From Lachnospiraceae bacterium (GTDB taxonomy: Bacteria > Bacillota > Clostridia > Lachnospirales > Lachnospiraceae), in NCBI GenBank assembly GCA_017441265.1, contig JAFRYE010000005.1, positions 1 through 64,000 of the forward strand: a stretch of DNA of 64,000 nt, written 5' to 3'. Positions 35,915 through 44,412 of the stretch are shown here, piece after piece; position 1 is the first letter of the stretch; every line of letters starts with the position of its first letter. The position numbers and the translations under genes are program-made. The notes beneath the pieces are model-generated. The model was given only the letters and a program-made list of their open reading frames with translations, searched no databases and was not told where the DNA came from.

Positions 35915-37213
35915 ATGGACGGTAACGAATTGCTGGGCCGGCTGAAAACGCTTGGTAAGATTGAGGACCCGAACAAGGATATTCACGGATTGAGCTATGC
36001 GCAGTTTCCGGGCACTCATTGTCCGCTGATGGGAGCGGCGATGGCTGTTCGCGGGATCCGCGGAGCATACATGATGATCGTGGGAACCGACGAGTGTTCC
36101 TACTACACAAAGCACATGACGATTCACTCGGAGGACTGGGGCGGTCTCGCCGGCCGCTGCGTCTCCGTGACCATCGATCAGCACGATGTGACGTTCGGGT
36201 GCGCGAAGAAGACGGAGGAGGCATTTTCCGAACTGTTGGAGGAGGTTACGCCCGAGGCGGTATTTCTGGTGACCACCTGCGTCCCGGAGATCATCGGCGA
36301 CGACTTTGACGCCATCGCCGACAGCCTTTCGGAGCGCTATGGGATTCCCGTCATGCCGGTTCACACGGAGCACTTCAAATGCGAAAACCACATGCCGGGC
36401 GTCGAGCGCGCCATCACGGCGTGCATCCGCCTCATGGAGCCGCAGCCTGTCGGGGACGGCGTGAACGTCTTGGGGCAGCGACTGGGTCGCTTCGAGGACA
36501 CCGAGCTGTACCGCGTGTTGAAGTCCGCCGGAGTCCCCGTCTGCGCGATGATCCCCAGCGGATGCAGCATCGCCGAGATCCGCAGGGCGCCCTCCGCAAA
36601 GGTGAACATTGTCGTCAACGATATCGGAATGCCGCTTGCGCGGAAAATGAAGGCGAAATTCGGAACGCCCTGCGTATTTTTCGACAAATTCTCCGACCCC
36701 GCGCGCATCGCGGAAGCGTACGAGCAATTGTTTGCGTTTCTGAACATTGAGGTTCCGGAGGAACTCACTGCGCTTTCCGAGGAGGCAAAGGCTGCGGCAG
36801 CGGCCGCAAAAGAGAGGCTGACCGGCGTTCCGTTTATCTACGGAAACACGCCGTTCCGATGCTTTGAGGCCTGCGGTTTCATGGCGTCTCTGGGAATGGT
36901 GCCGCAGCTGATCCAGTGCCACGGCATCTCGGAGGACGACCGAAGAGATACGGAACACATCCTGCAGTGCGCTGACCCATATATCACCCAGGTGGCAAAC
37001 ATCGCACCGCTGCAGTACATCTACGACGTGCTGAAGCCGAAGCTGTACCTCGGCCATGAGTATGCCGCCAGACTTCGGAAAAAGGGTATTGCCATCGTGC
37101 ATACCGACGCGGGCGGCGGAATGCTCGGCTATGAGGTGACGACTTATTTTACGAAGCAGCTGCTGGCCGCGGCGGAGGAGGCTGAGGCAATCGGGAAGGA
37201 GGACGCACAATGA
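35915..37213 (+). CDS. NifD-like (alpha) subunit of a nitrogenase-like oxidoreductase
   Basis: A 432-residue component 1 type protein. The three cysteines equivalent to NifD P-cluster ligands are present with the right spacing: C36 in GTHCPLMG, C61 in GTDECSYY, and C122 in TTCVPEIIGDD. The FeMo-cofactor Cys/His pair of true NifD cannot be located; FRCFEACGF and HTDAGGGMLG occur at roughly that part of the chain. It is short for NifD, closer in size to BchN/CfbD-type subunits. Its stop overlaps the NifK-like ATG by 4 bases, so an alpha-beta complex is expected. Electron donor: the NifH-like protein upstream. Predicted chemistry: ATP-driven reduction of an unknown substrate at an Fe-S centre. 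Confidence 0.85.
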   Translation: MDGNELLGRLKTLGKIEDPNKDIHGLSYAQFPGTHCPLMGAAMAVRGIRGAYMMIVGTDECSYYTKHMTIHSEDWGGLAGRCVSVTIDQHDVTFGCAKKTEEAFSELLEEVTPEAVFLVTTCVPEIIGDDFDAIADSLSERYGIPVMPVHTEHFKCENHMPGVERAITACIRLMEPQPVGDGVNVLGQRLGRFEDTELYRVLKSAGVPVCAMIPSGCSIAEIRRAPSAKVNIVVNDIGMPLARKMKAKFGTPCVFFDKFSDPARIAEAYEQLFAFLNIEVPEELTALSEEAKAAAAAAKERLTGVPFIYGNTPFRCFEACGFMASLGMVPQLIQCHGISEDDRRDTEHILQCADPYITQVANIAPLQYIYDVLKPKLYLGHEYAARLRKKGIAIVHTDAGGGMLGYEVTTYFTKQLLAAAEEAEAIGKEDAQ

Positions 37214-38442
37214 GTCTGACACGCTTTTTACCTACCCCGAGCGACCGCATGGGCATTCTCTGGACGCTGCTCAACATCGACGGCAGCGTCATCATCGAGT
37301 ACGGCCCTGCCGGCACCACCCACTTCAGCATGGGGCTGTTCGGGGAACTCGGGATTGAGCAGGAAAACCGCCTCTTTACGACGCACATGCGCGAGGAGGA
37401 TGTCATTATGGGAGACACTTCGCGCCTGGAAAATGCGATCGTCGAAGTGGATCAGAATTTCGCGCCGAAGGTGATTTTCGTGGTTGCGTCCTCCAGCTCC
37501 GCAGTCATCGGAACGGATCTTCGCGGCGTCAGCAAAATGGTTCAGCCGAAGGTGAGCGCGCGCCTGATCGCCTTTGAACAGGGCGGCTTTCGCGGTGATT
37601 ACTCCTTCGGAATAAAAGCAGCTTACGAGCTTTTGGCGCAGTCGCTTGCCGTGCGGGGTGCGGAACACCGGCCGGGCACGTACAACATCCTCGGAGCATC
37701 CTCCGGTGCCTACCGTTGCAAGGCCGATGCCTATGAGCTCCAGCGCCTGATGAGCGAGACTTTTTCCATGCGATGCCTTTGTCCGTTCTGTCTGGAAACG
37801 ACCGTCGATTGCATTGAATCGATGAGTGGGGCGGAAATCAATCTGGTGATCCGGCAGGAGGCGCTCCCGGTTGCGCAGCTTCTGGAGAAGCAGTTCGGCA
37901 TTCCGTATGTTTTCGGGGCCCCTTACGGGTATCAAAAAACTTCGGAATGGCTTGATGCGATCTCCGAAAAACTCGGCCGTGTCCCCAATCCGAAGGTGAT
38001 CGGACCGCTCAAGAAGAGCGCAACGGAAATGATGCAATACCGGATGTATGCGCGCATGTTGCGGCGGGACAAAATGCAGGCATACCTCTACGGAGAGTAC
38101 GAAACCGTCAGGGGAATCGGGGAGTTTCTCTCCGAGATGGGAATCCGGCCGACCTATCAGATCAGCACCCACAATACGGCTCCTCTTTCGGATGTCGCGG
38201 AAGGGATCCTCTATCTTCCGGGCGAAAAGGAACGCATATCGATCCTAAAAAGTCTGGATCACACGCTGGTTCTCGCCGATGATACGGCAAAACGCCTGAT
38301 CTCCGGCACCAACACATTCCTTCGCATCGCCACGCCGCTGATCGACGGCTCGCAGGTCGCGCACCATATGCCGCTGATCGGACCGCGGGGCGCCGATATG
38401 ATCCGCGAGGCGGTGGACGAATATGTGAACACGCTTCGCTGA
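37210..38442 (+). CDS. NifK-like (beta) subunit lacking P-cluster cysteines
   Basis: A 410-residue component 1 type protein. At the places where NifK has P-cluster cysteines it has GPAGTTHFS (residues 32-40) and ASSSSAVIGTDL (93-104), i.e. Thr/Ser instead of Cys. It does have an unusual cysteine group, RCLCPFC (C189, C191, C194) with C201 nearby, in the middle of the protein. The fold-defining IGTDL, GAPYGYQKT and SGTNTFL segments support homology to the NifDK superfamily. Loss of Cys in one subunit parallels BchB, where the interface cluster takes its fourth ligand from a non-Cys residue. Last gene of the locus, followed by a terminator. Confidence 0.8.
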   Translation: MSLTRFLPTPSDRMGILWTLLNIDGSVIIEYGPAGTTHFSMGLFGELGIEQENRLFTTHMREEDVIMGDTSRLENAIVEVDQNFAPKVIFVVASSSSAVIGTDLRGVSKMVQPKVSARLIAFEQGGFRGDYSFGIKAAYELLAQSLAVRGAEHRPGTYNILGASSGAYRCKADAYELQRLMSETFSMRCLCPFCLETTVDCIESMSGAEINLVIRQEALPVAQLLEKQFGIPYVFGAPYGYQKTSEWLDAISEKLGRVPNPKVIGPLKKSATEMMQYRMYARMLRRDKMQAYLYGEYETVRGIGEFLSEMGIRPTYQISTHNTAPLSDVAEGILYLPGEKERISILKSLDHTLVLADDTAKRLISGTNTFLRIATPLIDGSQVAHHMPLIGPRGADMIREAVDEYVNTLR

Positions 38443-38472
38443 GGCACCGGCTCATTTTCCGACAAAGACAAT

Positions 38473-38543
38473 AAAAGCACATTGCGGGAAACTCCGAATG
38501 CGCACTCAGCGCGCCGGACATGTTTCCGCGATGTGCTTTTTTG
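38473..38543. terminator. Bidirectional terminator between nifK-like and fur
   Basis: A long stem: AAAAGCACATTGCGGGAAA (38473-38491) with TTTCCGCGATGTGCTTTTTT (38523-38542), allowing one G-T pair and a bulge. T runs lie on both strands, matching the two convergent gene ends at 38442 and 38569. Confidence 0.8.
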
Positions 38544-38568
38544 TTATCGAACTGCCTTAGGAAGCGGC

Positions 38569-38982
38569 TTATTTACAATTCTCGCAGAGCCCGTAGAACA
38601 CGGTGCGCAGCGGATCCAGGCGAAACCCGTGGGCGTCAAAGAGATGTGAGCGGACCGCTGCCAGCTCGTCGCAGTGCAGATGGATCAGCGCGCCGCAGCG
38701 TTCGCATTTGCAGTGGAAGCAGGAGTCCGCGCCTTCGCGCGCTGCCTCGCCCACATACTCAAAGCAGGCCGGGCTGCTTGCGTCGATGATGTATTTCCTG
38801 ACAAGACCCTCCGCAACCAGGCTCTCCAGCTGCCGATACACGGTTGACTGGCCGATGGGCATGCCCTGCTGTCTCAGGTAAGTGCACACATCCGAAGCCG
38901 TCGTGTGAATGCCGGGTTCATTGGAGAGATACTGCAGCAGCAGATCGCGCTGTTTCGTGTGGTATTTGGCACGGGAGTTCAT
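38569..38982 (-). CDS. Fur family metalloregulator
   Basis: A 137-residue Fur-family repressor: N-terminal winged helix (TVYRQLESLVAEGLVRK recognition region) and C-terminal metal-binding dimerisation domain. It has two CxxC pairs for the structural zinc (CERCG and CENC at the very end) and His-rich segments HCKCERC...LIHLHCDEL. I chose the ATG at 38982, which follows AAGGAGG; the longer frame from 39045 has no ribosome binding site. The Fur-box palindrome in its own promoter suggests autoregulation by iron (Fur) rather than peroxide (PerR). It is convergent with the nitrogenase-like locus and may regulate it. Confidence 0.9.
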   Translation of the reverse strand: MNSRAKYHTKQRDLLLQYLSNEPGIHTTASDVCTYLRQQGMPIGQSTVYRQLESLVAEGLVRKYIIDASSPACFEYVGEAAREGADSCFHCKCERCGALIHLHCDELAAVRSHLFDAHGFRLDPLRTVFYGLCENCK

Positions 38983-38999
38983 GCGGTTGCCTCCTTGAA

Positions 39000-39045
39000 A
39001 TTGAGAATCATTCTCAATTATAACAGTAAGGCGTGGGGCCGTCAA
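39000..39045 (-). promoter_or_regulatory. fur promoter with Fur box
   Basis: On the minus strand TTGACG (plus 39040-39045), a 17-base spacer and TATAAT (plus 39017-39022). Directly downstream lies the palindrome ATTGAGAATCATTCTCAAT (39000-39018), which fits the 7-1-7 Fur box. A second, looser match, TGAGAACGATTATCA, lies at about 39050-39064. The rest of the 38983-39454 gap holds the repeat array and the next promoter. Confidence 0.8.
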
Positions 39046-39121
39046 GCGAAAATGAGAACGATTATCAAATTAGCCCCGAAAAGCGGAGACGGGTGCACTT
39101 TTTGGAAGCTTGTTTTTGTCC

Positions 39122-39345
39122 GCGTACCTACCGGGTTCAGGTTTTTCAGTATCCGGTAGGTACATGTTGGGGGCTGGCCGCCTGCCGGCGGAAGGCGAGA
39201 AGCTCCCGCGCACCTACCGGGTGCGCAAATTTCAGTATCCGGTAGGTACAAGTCGGGGATCAGGCCACCTGTCGGCGGCAGGCAAGAAGCTTCCGCATAC
39301 CTACCGGGTGCGCGAAATCCGGTATCCGGTAGGTACAAGTCGGGA
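39122..39345 (+). repeat. Second array of the 86-bp double-hairpin repeat (three units)
   Basis: Units begin at 39122, 39208 and 39295 (periods 86 and 87). They carry the same outer stem GTACCTACCGG/CCGGTAGGTAC and the same GC-rich CGCCTGCCGGCGG-type hairpin as the array at 31461-31854, in the same orientation. These copies are more diverged (e.g. GCGCACC and GCATACC variants), and the last unit lacks its GC-rich half. Confidence 0.88.
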
Positions 39346-39360
39346 AAAGAACCTTGTAAG

Positions 39361-39389
39361 TTGGATTATTTGTTGAAATATGGTATACT
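39361..39389 (+). promoter_or_regulatory. Promoter of the membrane-anchored unknown gene
   Basis: TTGGAT (39361-39366), a 17-base spacer and TATACT (39384-39389), about 65 bases upstream of the ATG at 39455. Confidence 0.65.
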
Positions 39390-39454
39390 GAAAAAAACCG
39401 GGATCCCATTCCCGAACAGTTCGGTATAACGGATCAAGTGCGGGGGACGCAGTT

Positions 39455-40258
39455 ATGAGTGAAAACAAACAAGGTAACAGAATAAGGACGATCTTTCTTT
39501 TTCTCCTTTTGGCGGCAGTTATTGCGATCGTTGTAAAGTGTGAGTATGAATTGAAGAAGTATAGTAAGACTCATAAGAGCTATAATGAAGAGATGCGGGA
39601 AAGACGCAAGCAGGCTGAGGCTTTGCTTCCGGAGGTGTTGCGGACTCGCTACGGGCTGGAAGAAGGCTCTTACACGACTAAAGAGATTGCTTGTACTTAC
39701 AAAGATTTCGCTTCTCCCGGTCAGGGGAAGACATGGCGCATTTCAACAGGAGAGGAATCGTTCTGCGTATTTATCTCCGAGTACGGAGAGGCTTATTCGG
39801 ACAGAGATTATGATGAGTGTGTTCGGCGCATCACCGAAGAGATAGGACAGGAAATCGAGAATCGAGAACTCTTTCGCGGAAATGAGTATTCTTTTACTGT
39901 TTCCGTCGAGTATGAACACGATCATATGGGGGACGATCCTTCGTTGCGCAAAATGCTTCCCGCTGACAGGCCTGCTGTCGAGGCGCAATGGGGAACGGGC
40001 TTTTCCGGGAATACACATGCAAAGATAACTTTTGTCGCGCGATACTACTGCGAAAAAAGCAATCAGTTATCGAAGTTCTCGATTGCGGACTTTGCGGATC
40101 GTTTTCCGTCGTTTGTCTCGTTGACTTTTTTCCGATTCGATAAAGATCCGACGATCTGGGTGGAGAGGTTTACGTATGTCAGTTCTGCCAAAGATCGGAA
40201 GTATGTGAATATGATGGGCGAACCGACGTGGGAATATTCCCACGATTTAAGAGAATGA
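39455..40258 (+). CDS. Membrane-anchored protein of unknown function
   Basis: A 267-residue protein: short basic N-terminus, one membrane helix (TIFLFLLLAAVIAIVV), then a Lys/Glu/Arg-rich helical stretch of about 40 residues and a mixed alpha/beta extracellular domain. The extracellular part is rich in Tyr, Phe and acidic residues. No known domain recognised. It is preceded by the repeat array and its own promoter and followed by a fragment of the same repeat, so it stands alone between repeats. Composition is more AT-rich than tkt next door. A lineage-specific surface protein is the safest description. Confidence 0.65.
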   Translation: MSENKQGNRIRTIFLFLLLAAVIAIVVKCEYELKKYSKTHKSYNEEMRERRKQAEALLPEVLRTRYGLEEGSYTTKEIACTYKDFASPGQGKTWRISTGEESFCVFISEYGEAYSDRDYDECVRRITEEIGQEIENRELFRGNEYSFTVSVEYEHDHMGDDPSLRKMLPADRPAVEAQWGTGFSGNTHAKITFVARYYCEKSNQLSKFSIADFADRFPSFVSLTFFRFDKDPTIWVERFTYVSSAKDRKYVNMMGEPTWEYSHDLRE

Positions 40259-40275
40259 CTTTGCCGCGTTTTTTC

Positions 40276-40312
40276 GCGCACCTACCCGGGTGCGCGATTT
40301 TTCGAACTCCGG
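40276..40312 (+). repeat. Degenerate fragment of the 86-bp repeat
   Basis: GCGCACCTACCCGGGTGCGCGATTTTT-like sequence followed by AACTCCGG matches the first half of the repeat unit with an extra C. It forms its own palindrome, GCGCACC/GGTGCGC, and probably now serves as the terminator of the preceding gene. Confidence 0.6.
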
Positions 40313-40324
40313 CCCTTGCGCATC

Positions 40325-40354
40325 TTGCATTGTGCCGCGCTGTATGATATCATA
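40325..40354 (+). promoter_or_regulatory. Probable transketolase promoter
   Basis: TTGCAT (40325-40330), an 18-base spacer and TATCAT (40349-40354). An overlapping TATGAT at 40343-40348 is an alternative -10. About 100 bases of leader precede the ATG. Confidence 0.55.
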
Positions 40355-40455
40355 GCATCGGGTATGCGCCGAAGCAGTAGGCGCTGCGGCCCCTGCCGCG
40401 CGGCGGGCATTTTCCGCTGTATGCAGGGAGAATTTTCCTCGGAGGAAACAAAAAC

Positions 40456-42441
40456 ATGAGCAAATCTATTGATACCATGTCTGTCAACGCCATCCGCGTG
40501 CTTGCGGCTGACGCGATTCAGAAGGCGAAGTCCGGTCATCCGGGTCTTCCGCTCGGCTCGGCTGCCGTTGCATACGAGCTGTGGGCAAAGCATATGAAGC
40601 ACAATCCCGCGAACCCTGACTGGGCGAACCGCGACCGGTTCATCCTGTCCGGCGGACACGGATCGACGCTTCTCTACTCGCTTCTTCATTTGTTCGGCTA
40701 CGGCCTGACCAAGGAAGATATGATGCAGTTCCGTCAGGACGGTTCCCTGACCCCGGGTCATCCGGAGTACCGCCACACCAAGGGTGTTGAGGCGACCACG
40801 GGTCCTCTCGGCGCAGGTATGGGTATGGCTGTCGGTATGGCGATGGCTGAGGCACACCTTGCGGCAAAGTTCAACAAGCCCGGCTATCCGGTAGTTGATC
40901 ATTTTACGTATGTGCTCGGCGGCGACGGCTGCATGATGGAGGGTGTTTCCTACGAGGCAATGTCCCTTGCAGGCACGCTCGGACTTTCCAAGCTGATCGT
41001 GTTCTACGACAGCAACAAGATCAGTATCGAGGGTAACACGGACATCGCATTTACCGAGGATGTTCAGGCAAGATTCCGCGCTATGGGCTTCCAGACCCTC
41101 GTTGTTGAGGACGGTAACAACCTTGATGAGATCGCTGCAGCGATCGAGGCGGCTAAGGCAGAGACCACGAAGCCTTCCATGATCACCGTCAAGACGCAGA
41201 TCGGTTACGGCTGCCCGGCTAAGCAGGGCAAGGCGTCCGCACACGGCGAGCCTCTGGGTGAGGAAAATGTGGCAGCCATGAAGGAATTCCTCGGCTGGCC
41301 TTCGCAGGAAGCATTTTTCGTACCGGAAGAAGTATATGACAACTACAAGGCACTCGCGGCTGAGCATGCAAAGGATGAGGAGGCTTGGAACAAGCTCTTC
41401 GCCGATTACTGTGCGAAGTTCCCGGAGATGAAGAAGGCTTGGGACGACGAGTTCAATATGGACATCGCGAAGCCGCTCATCGACGACGCTGAGTACTGGG
41501 CATATGAGGAGAAGGCAGACGCTACGAGAAACCTCGGCGGCTGGGCTCTCAACAAGTTGAAAAATAAGGTTCCGAACCTGATCGGCGGCTCCGCTGACCT
41601 CGCTCCTTCCAACAAGACGGCGATGAAGGAGATTGCAGATTTCAGCAAGGACGATTACAGCGGACGCAACCTTCACTTCGGTGTTCGTGAGTTCGCGATG
41701 GCAGCGATCAGCAACGGTCTCACGCTTCACGGCCACCGCGCTTACTGCGCTACGTTCTTCGTATTCAGCGATTACGTAAAGCCGATGGCAAGACTTTCCG
41801 CTCTGATGCGCATCCCGACCACGTTCGTTCTCACGCACGACTCCATCGGCGTCGGCGAGGACGGACCTACCCATGAGCCGATCGAGCAGCTCGCTATGCT
41901 TCGTTCGCTTCCGAACTTCCATGTATTCCGTCCGGCAGACGCTACCGAGACGCTGGCTGCTTGGTACAGCGCGGTAACGAGCAAGGAGACGCCTACGGCG
42001 CTCGTTCTCACCAGACAGAATCTTCCGCAGCTTGCAGGCTCCTCCAAGGAAGCGCTCAAGGGCGGTTACATCATTGAGGATTCCAAGAAGGCAGTTCCGG
42101 ATGCGATCATCATCGCAAGCGGTTCCGAGGTAAGCATCAGCCTTGAGGCGAAGGCAACGCTTGCTGCAGAGGGCATCGACGCCCGCGTTGTCAGCATGCC
42201 TTGCATGGACATCTTCGAGGAGCAGAGCGATGCTTACAAGGAGAGCGTTCTTCCGAAGGCTGTTCGCGCGCGTGTTGCCGTTGAGGCACTCAGCGACTTC
42301 GGTTGGGGCAAGTATGTAGGCCTGGACGGCGGCTATGTGACGATGCACGGCTTCGGCGCAAGCGCTCCGGCTTCGGTACTCTTCAAGAAGTTCGGTATCA
42401 CGGCGGAAAATGTTGTTGCTACCGTTAAGAGCGTTCTGTAA
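40456..42441 (+). CDS. tkt: Transketolase
   Basis: A full-length (661 aa) thiamine-diphosphate enzyme of the pentose phosphate pathway, transferring two-carbon ketol units between sugar phosphates. Motifs: GHPGLPLGSA at the N-terminus, GGDGCMMEGVSYEAMSLAG (ThDP/Mg binding), FYDSNKISIEG, and the pyrimidine-domain GVREFAMAAISNG and THDSIGVGEDGPTHEP. The start ATG follows TCGGAGGAAAC. Codon use is strongly biased and regular, as expected for a highly expressed gene. Flanked by its own promoter and terminator. Confidence 0.97.
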   Translation: MSKSIDTMSVNAIRVLAADAIQKAKSGHPGLPLGSAAVAYELWAKHMKHNPANPDWANRDRFILSGGHGSTLLYSLLHLFGYGLTKEDMMQFRQDGSLTPGHPEYRHTKGVEATTGPLGAGMGMAVGMAMAEAHLAAKFNKPGYPVVDHFTYVLGGDGCMMEGVSYEAMSLAGTLGLSKLIVFYDSNKISIEGNTDIAFTEDVQARFRAMGFQTLVVEDGNNLDEIAAAIEAAKAETTKPSMITVKTQIGYGCPAKQGKASAHGEPLGEENVAAMKEFLGWPSQEAFFVPEEVYDNYKALAAEHAKDEEAWNKLFADYCAKFPEMKKAWDDEFNMDIAKPLIDDAEYWAYEEKADATRNLGGWALNKLKNKVPNLIGGSADLAPSNKTAMKEIADFSKDDYSGRNLHFGVREFAMAAISNGLTLHGHRAYCATFFVFSDYVKPMARLSALMRIPTTFVLTHDSIGVGEDGPTHEPIEQLAMLRSLPNFHVFRPADATETLAAWYSAVTSKETPTALVLTRQNLPQLAGSSKEALKGGYIIEDSKKAVPDAIIIASGSEVSISLEAKATLAAEGIDARVVSMPCMDIFEEQSDAYKESVLPKAVRARVAVEALSDFGWGKYVGLDGGYVTMHGFGASAPASVLFKKFGITAENVVATVKSVL

Positions 42442-42488
42442 TAGGACCATGAGCGGCCGTGAACGGCTGCAAAGAAAGCAGGATTCAT

Positions 42489-42523
42489 CGAGTCGGGGCG
42501 GGCACCTGCCCCGGCTCGTTTTT
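42489..42523 (+). terminator. Terminator after transketolase
   Basis: Stem CGAGTCGGGGC/GCCCCGGCTCG (42489-42499 with 42508-42518, one G-T pair), followed by TTTTT. Confidence 0.85.
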
Positions 42524-42583
42524 CGGAGAATGACGGTGCGGGGGACAGAAATTACAAATGACGTGAATATCGGAGGATAAGCG

Positions 42584-44284
42584 ATGAAGAAAACTGTCAT
42601 TGCGGGTGTGGCCGTGCTTGCGGTCATCATCGTTGTCATGGTGGTCTGCCTGACGAGCTGCGGCGATCCGCTCTCGGAGCCGAAGGCGGGCGATCTGGTG
42701 GCGCCGGTGCTGAACACGACGGCGCTGACGACGGAACAGAAGCTTTTGGAAACCGGCGTGTGCTTGCCGGTGGAATCGACGAAGCCGTCGGCGTTTGGGT
42801 ACAGGACCGGATTGAATGTGAACGGGATTGATGTGGATGGGTATCTTCGCCAGGAAGAGATTCATTTTACGAACAAGAACTACACGACGCTCGAGGGCGT
42901 TGTCACGTTCCGCGGGGACAACTACCGCAGCAGCGCGTCGTACGGCACGGCGGTGATGACGGAGTACAAGCTCCGCAAGGGCTGGGAAGTCACCACCGGC
43001 GAGCTCAAGAAGAGCGTGAAGAAGGGCGAATGGACCGGTAGCGGCTGGACCGGACAGCCTTTGCTGGTGCGCTGGGACGACGATACCAAGCAGGTCATGA
43101 ACCTGTATGATTCCAAAAAAAATAAGAAGGATCTGGTCGAAGTCATCTACGCGACCATGGACGGCAACATTTACTTCCTCGATCTGGATGACGGCTCGGC
43201 GACGCGGGACGAGATCAAGCTCGGATTCCCCATCAAGGGCACCGGCTCGCTGTATCCCAACGGTACTCCGCTGTATGTGGTGGGCGCCGGCGACGATATG
43301 GGCGACGAGGCGGCGAGGACATTTATCGTCGACCTGGTGCGCGGCAAAGTCATCTACTCGTACGGCAACGACGATCCCTTCTCGCTCCGCAAGGACAACG
43401 GCAACTTCTGTGCATTTGACTCATCGCCGCTCTTTGATGTGACGACGGACACGCTGATCCAGCCCGGCGAGAACGGCATTCTCTACACGATGAAACTCAA
43501 TTCGGACTACGACGGCAAGCAGATCACCATCGACCCGTCCGAAGTCGTAAAATGGAACTACGAGACGTCCCGCACCGGCGAGGACACATACTGGCTCGGC
43601 ATCGAGTCGTCTGCCTGCATTTACGACCATTATCTGTACGCCTGCGACAACAGCGGCGATCTGATCTGCCTCGACCTCAATACGATGTCGCTGGTTTGGG
43701 TGCAGGATACGGTGGACGACAGCAACGCGTCGCCGGTGCTCGACATCGACGCGACGGACGGAACGGCGTATCTCTACGTATCGACGTCTCTGCATTGGAC
43801 GAAAAATAAGAGCGACAGCGGCGAGATTCCCGTTATGAAGATCAATGCCGCGACCGGCGAGATCATCTGGAAGCGCACCTACGAGTGCAAGACCGTGGAC
43901 GGCGTCTCCGGCGGTGTTCAGGCAACGGCCTGCCTCGGGCAGAACAACATCTCCGATCTCGTGTATTTCAACGTTGCCCGGACGGGCGGAAAGAAGCACG
44001 GCAAGCTTGTCGCGATCGACAAGAAGACCGGCGGCGAAGTCTGGAGCGTTGAGATGAAATACTACAGCTGGTCGAGTCCCGTGGCAGTTTATGACTCAAA
44101 AGGAGACGGTTATATCATTTTGTGCGACTCCGACGGAAACATGTTCCTGCTCGACGGCCGCACCGGAAATCTCAAGTCGACGGTGAACCTCGGCAAGAAC
44201 ATTGAGGCTTCACCTGCGGTGTTCGGAAACACCATCGTTGTCGGCACCAGAGGCAAGAAGATCTGCGCCGTTGTGTTGGAGTAA
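42584..44284 (+). CDS. PQQ-like beta-propeller lipoprotein
   Basis: A 566-residue secreted protein. The N-terminus is a signal peptide/anchor ending in VVCLTSCGDP, with a plausible lipobox (LTSC). The rest consists of beta-propeller blades of the PQQ/quinoprotein-like type: repeated patterns such as DGNIYFLDLDDGS, SGDLICLDLNTMSLVW, INAATGEIIWKR, LVAIDKKTGGEVWS and SDGNMFLLDGRTGNLKS. An early FRGDNYRSS stretch precedes the first blade. Similar proteins in Firmicutes are annotated only by fold, and a BamB-like scaffold or ligand-binding role is possible. Flanked by terminators, probably monocistronic. Function unknown. Confidence 0.85.
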   Translation: MKKTVIAGVAVLAVIIVVMVVCLTSCGDPLSEPKAGDLVAPVLNTTALTTEQKLLETGVCLPVESTKPSAFGYRTGLNVNGIDVDGYLRQEEIHFTNKNYTTLEGVVTFRGDNYRSSASYGTAVMTEYKLRKGWEVTTGELKKSVKKGEWTGSGWTGQPLLVRWDDDTKQVMNLYDSKKNKKDLVEVIYATMDGNIYFLDLDDGSATRDEIKLGFPIKGTGSLYPNGTPLYVVGAGDDMGDEAARTFIVDLVRGKVIYSYGNDDPFSLRKDNGNFCAFDSSPLFDVTTDTLIQPGENGILYTMKLNSDYDGKQITIDPSEVVKWNYETSRTGEDTYWLGIESSACIYDHYLYACDNSGDLICLDLNTMSLVWVQDTVDDSNASPVLDIDATDGTAYLYVSTSLHWTKNKSDSGEIPVMKINAATGEIIWKRTYECKTVDGVSGGVQATACLGQNNISDLVYFNVARTGGKKHGKLVAIDKKTGGEVWSVEMKYYSWSSPVAVYDSKGDGYIILCDSDGNMFLLDGRTGNLKSTVNLGKNIEASPAVFGNTIVVGTRGKKICAVVLE

Positions 44285-44309
44285 ACAGTATACGTTTGTA
44301 TTTGAAGGA

Positions 44310-44344
44310 TAAGACTCTTCCGATCGGGAGAGCCTTATTTTTTT
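44310..44344 (+). terminator. Terminator after the beta-propeller gene
   Basis: Imperfect stem ATAAGACTCTTCC / GGGAGAGCCTTAT, loop GATC, followed by seven T. It separates the propeller gene from the NRPS locus. Confidence 0.8.
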
Positions 44345-44412
44345 GCGCTTTTTCCGGCGTGCCGCACCGGAGGACTTCATACTTTTTTAAAACTCATCCG
44401 CGGGGAAAACTC

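Noticed and set aside
32125..38442. Nitrogen-fixation (nif) cluster
   Set aside because: No cofactor-assembly genes and the NifK-like subunit lacks P-cluster cysteines; only a nitrogenase-like reductase is supported.
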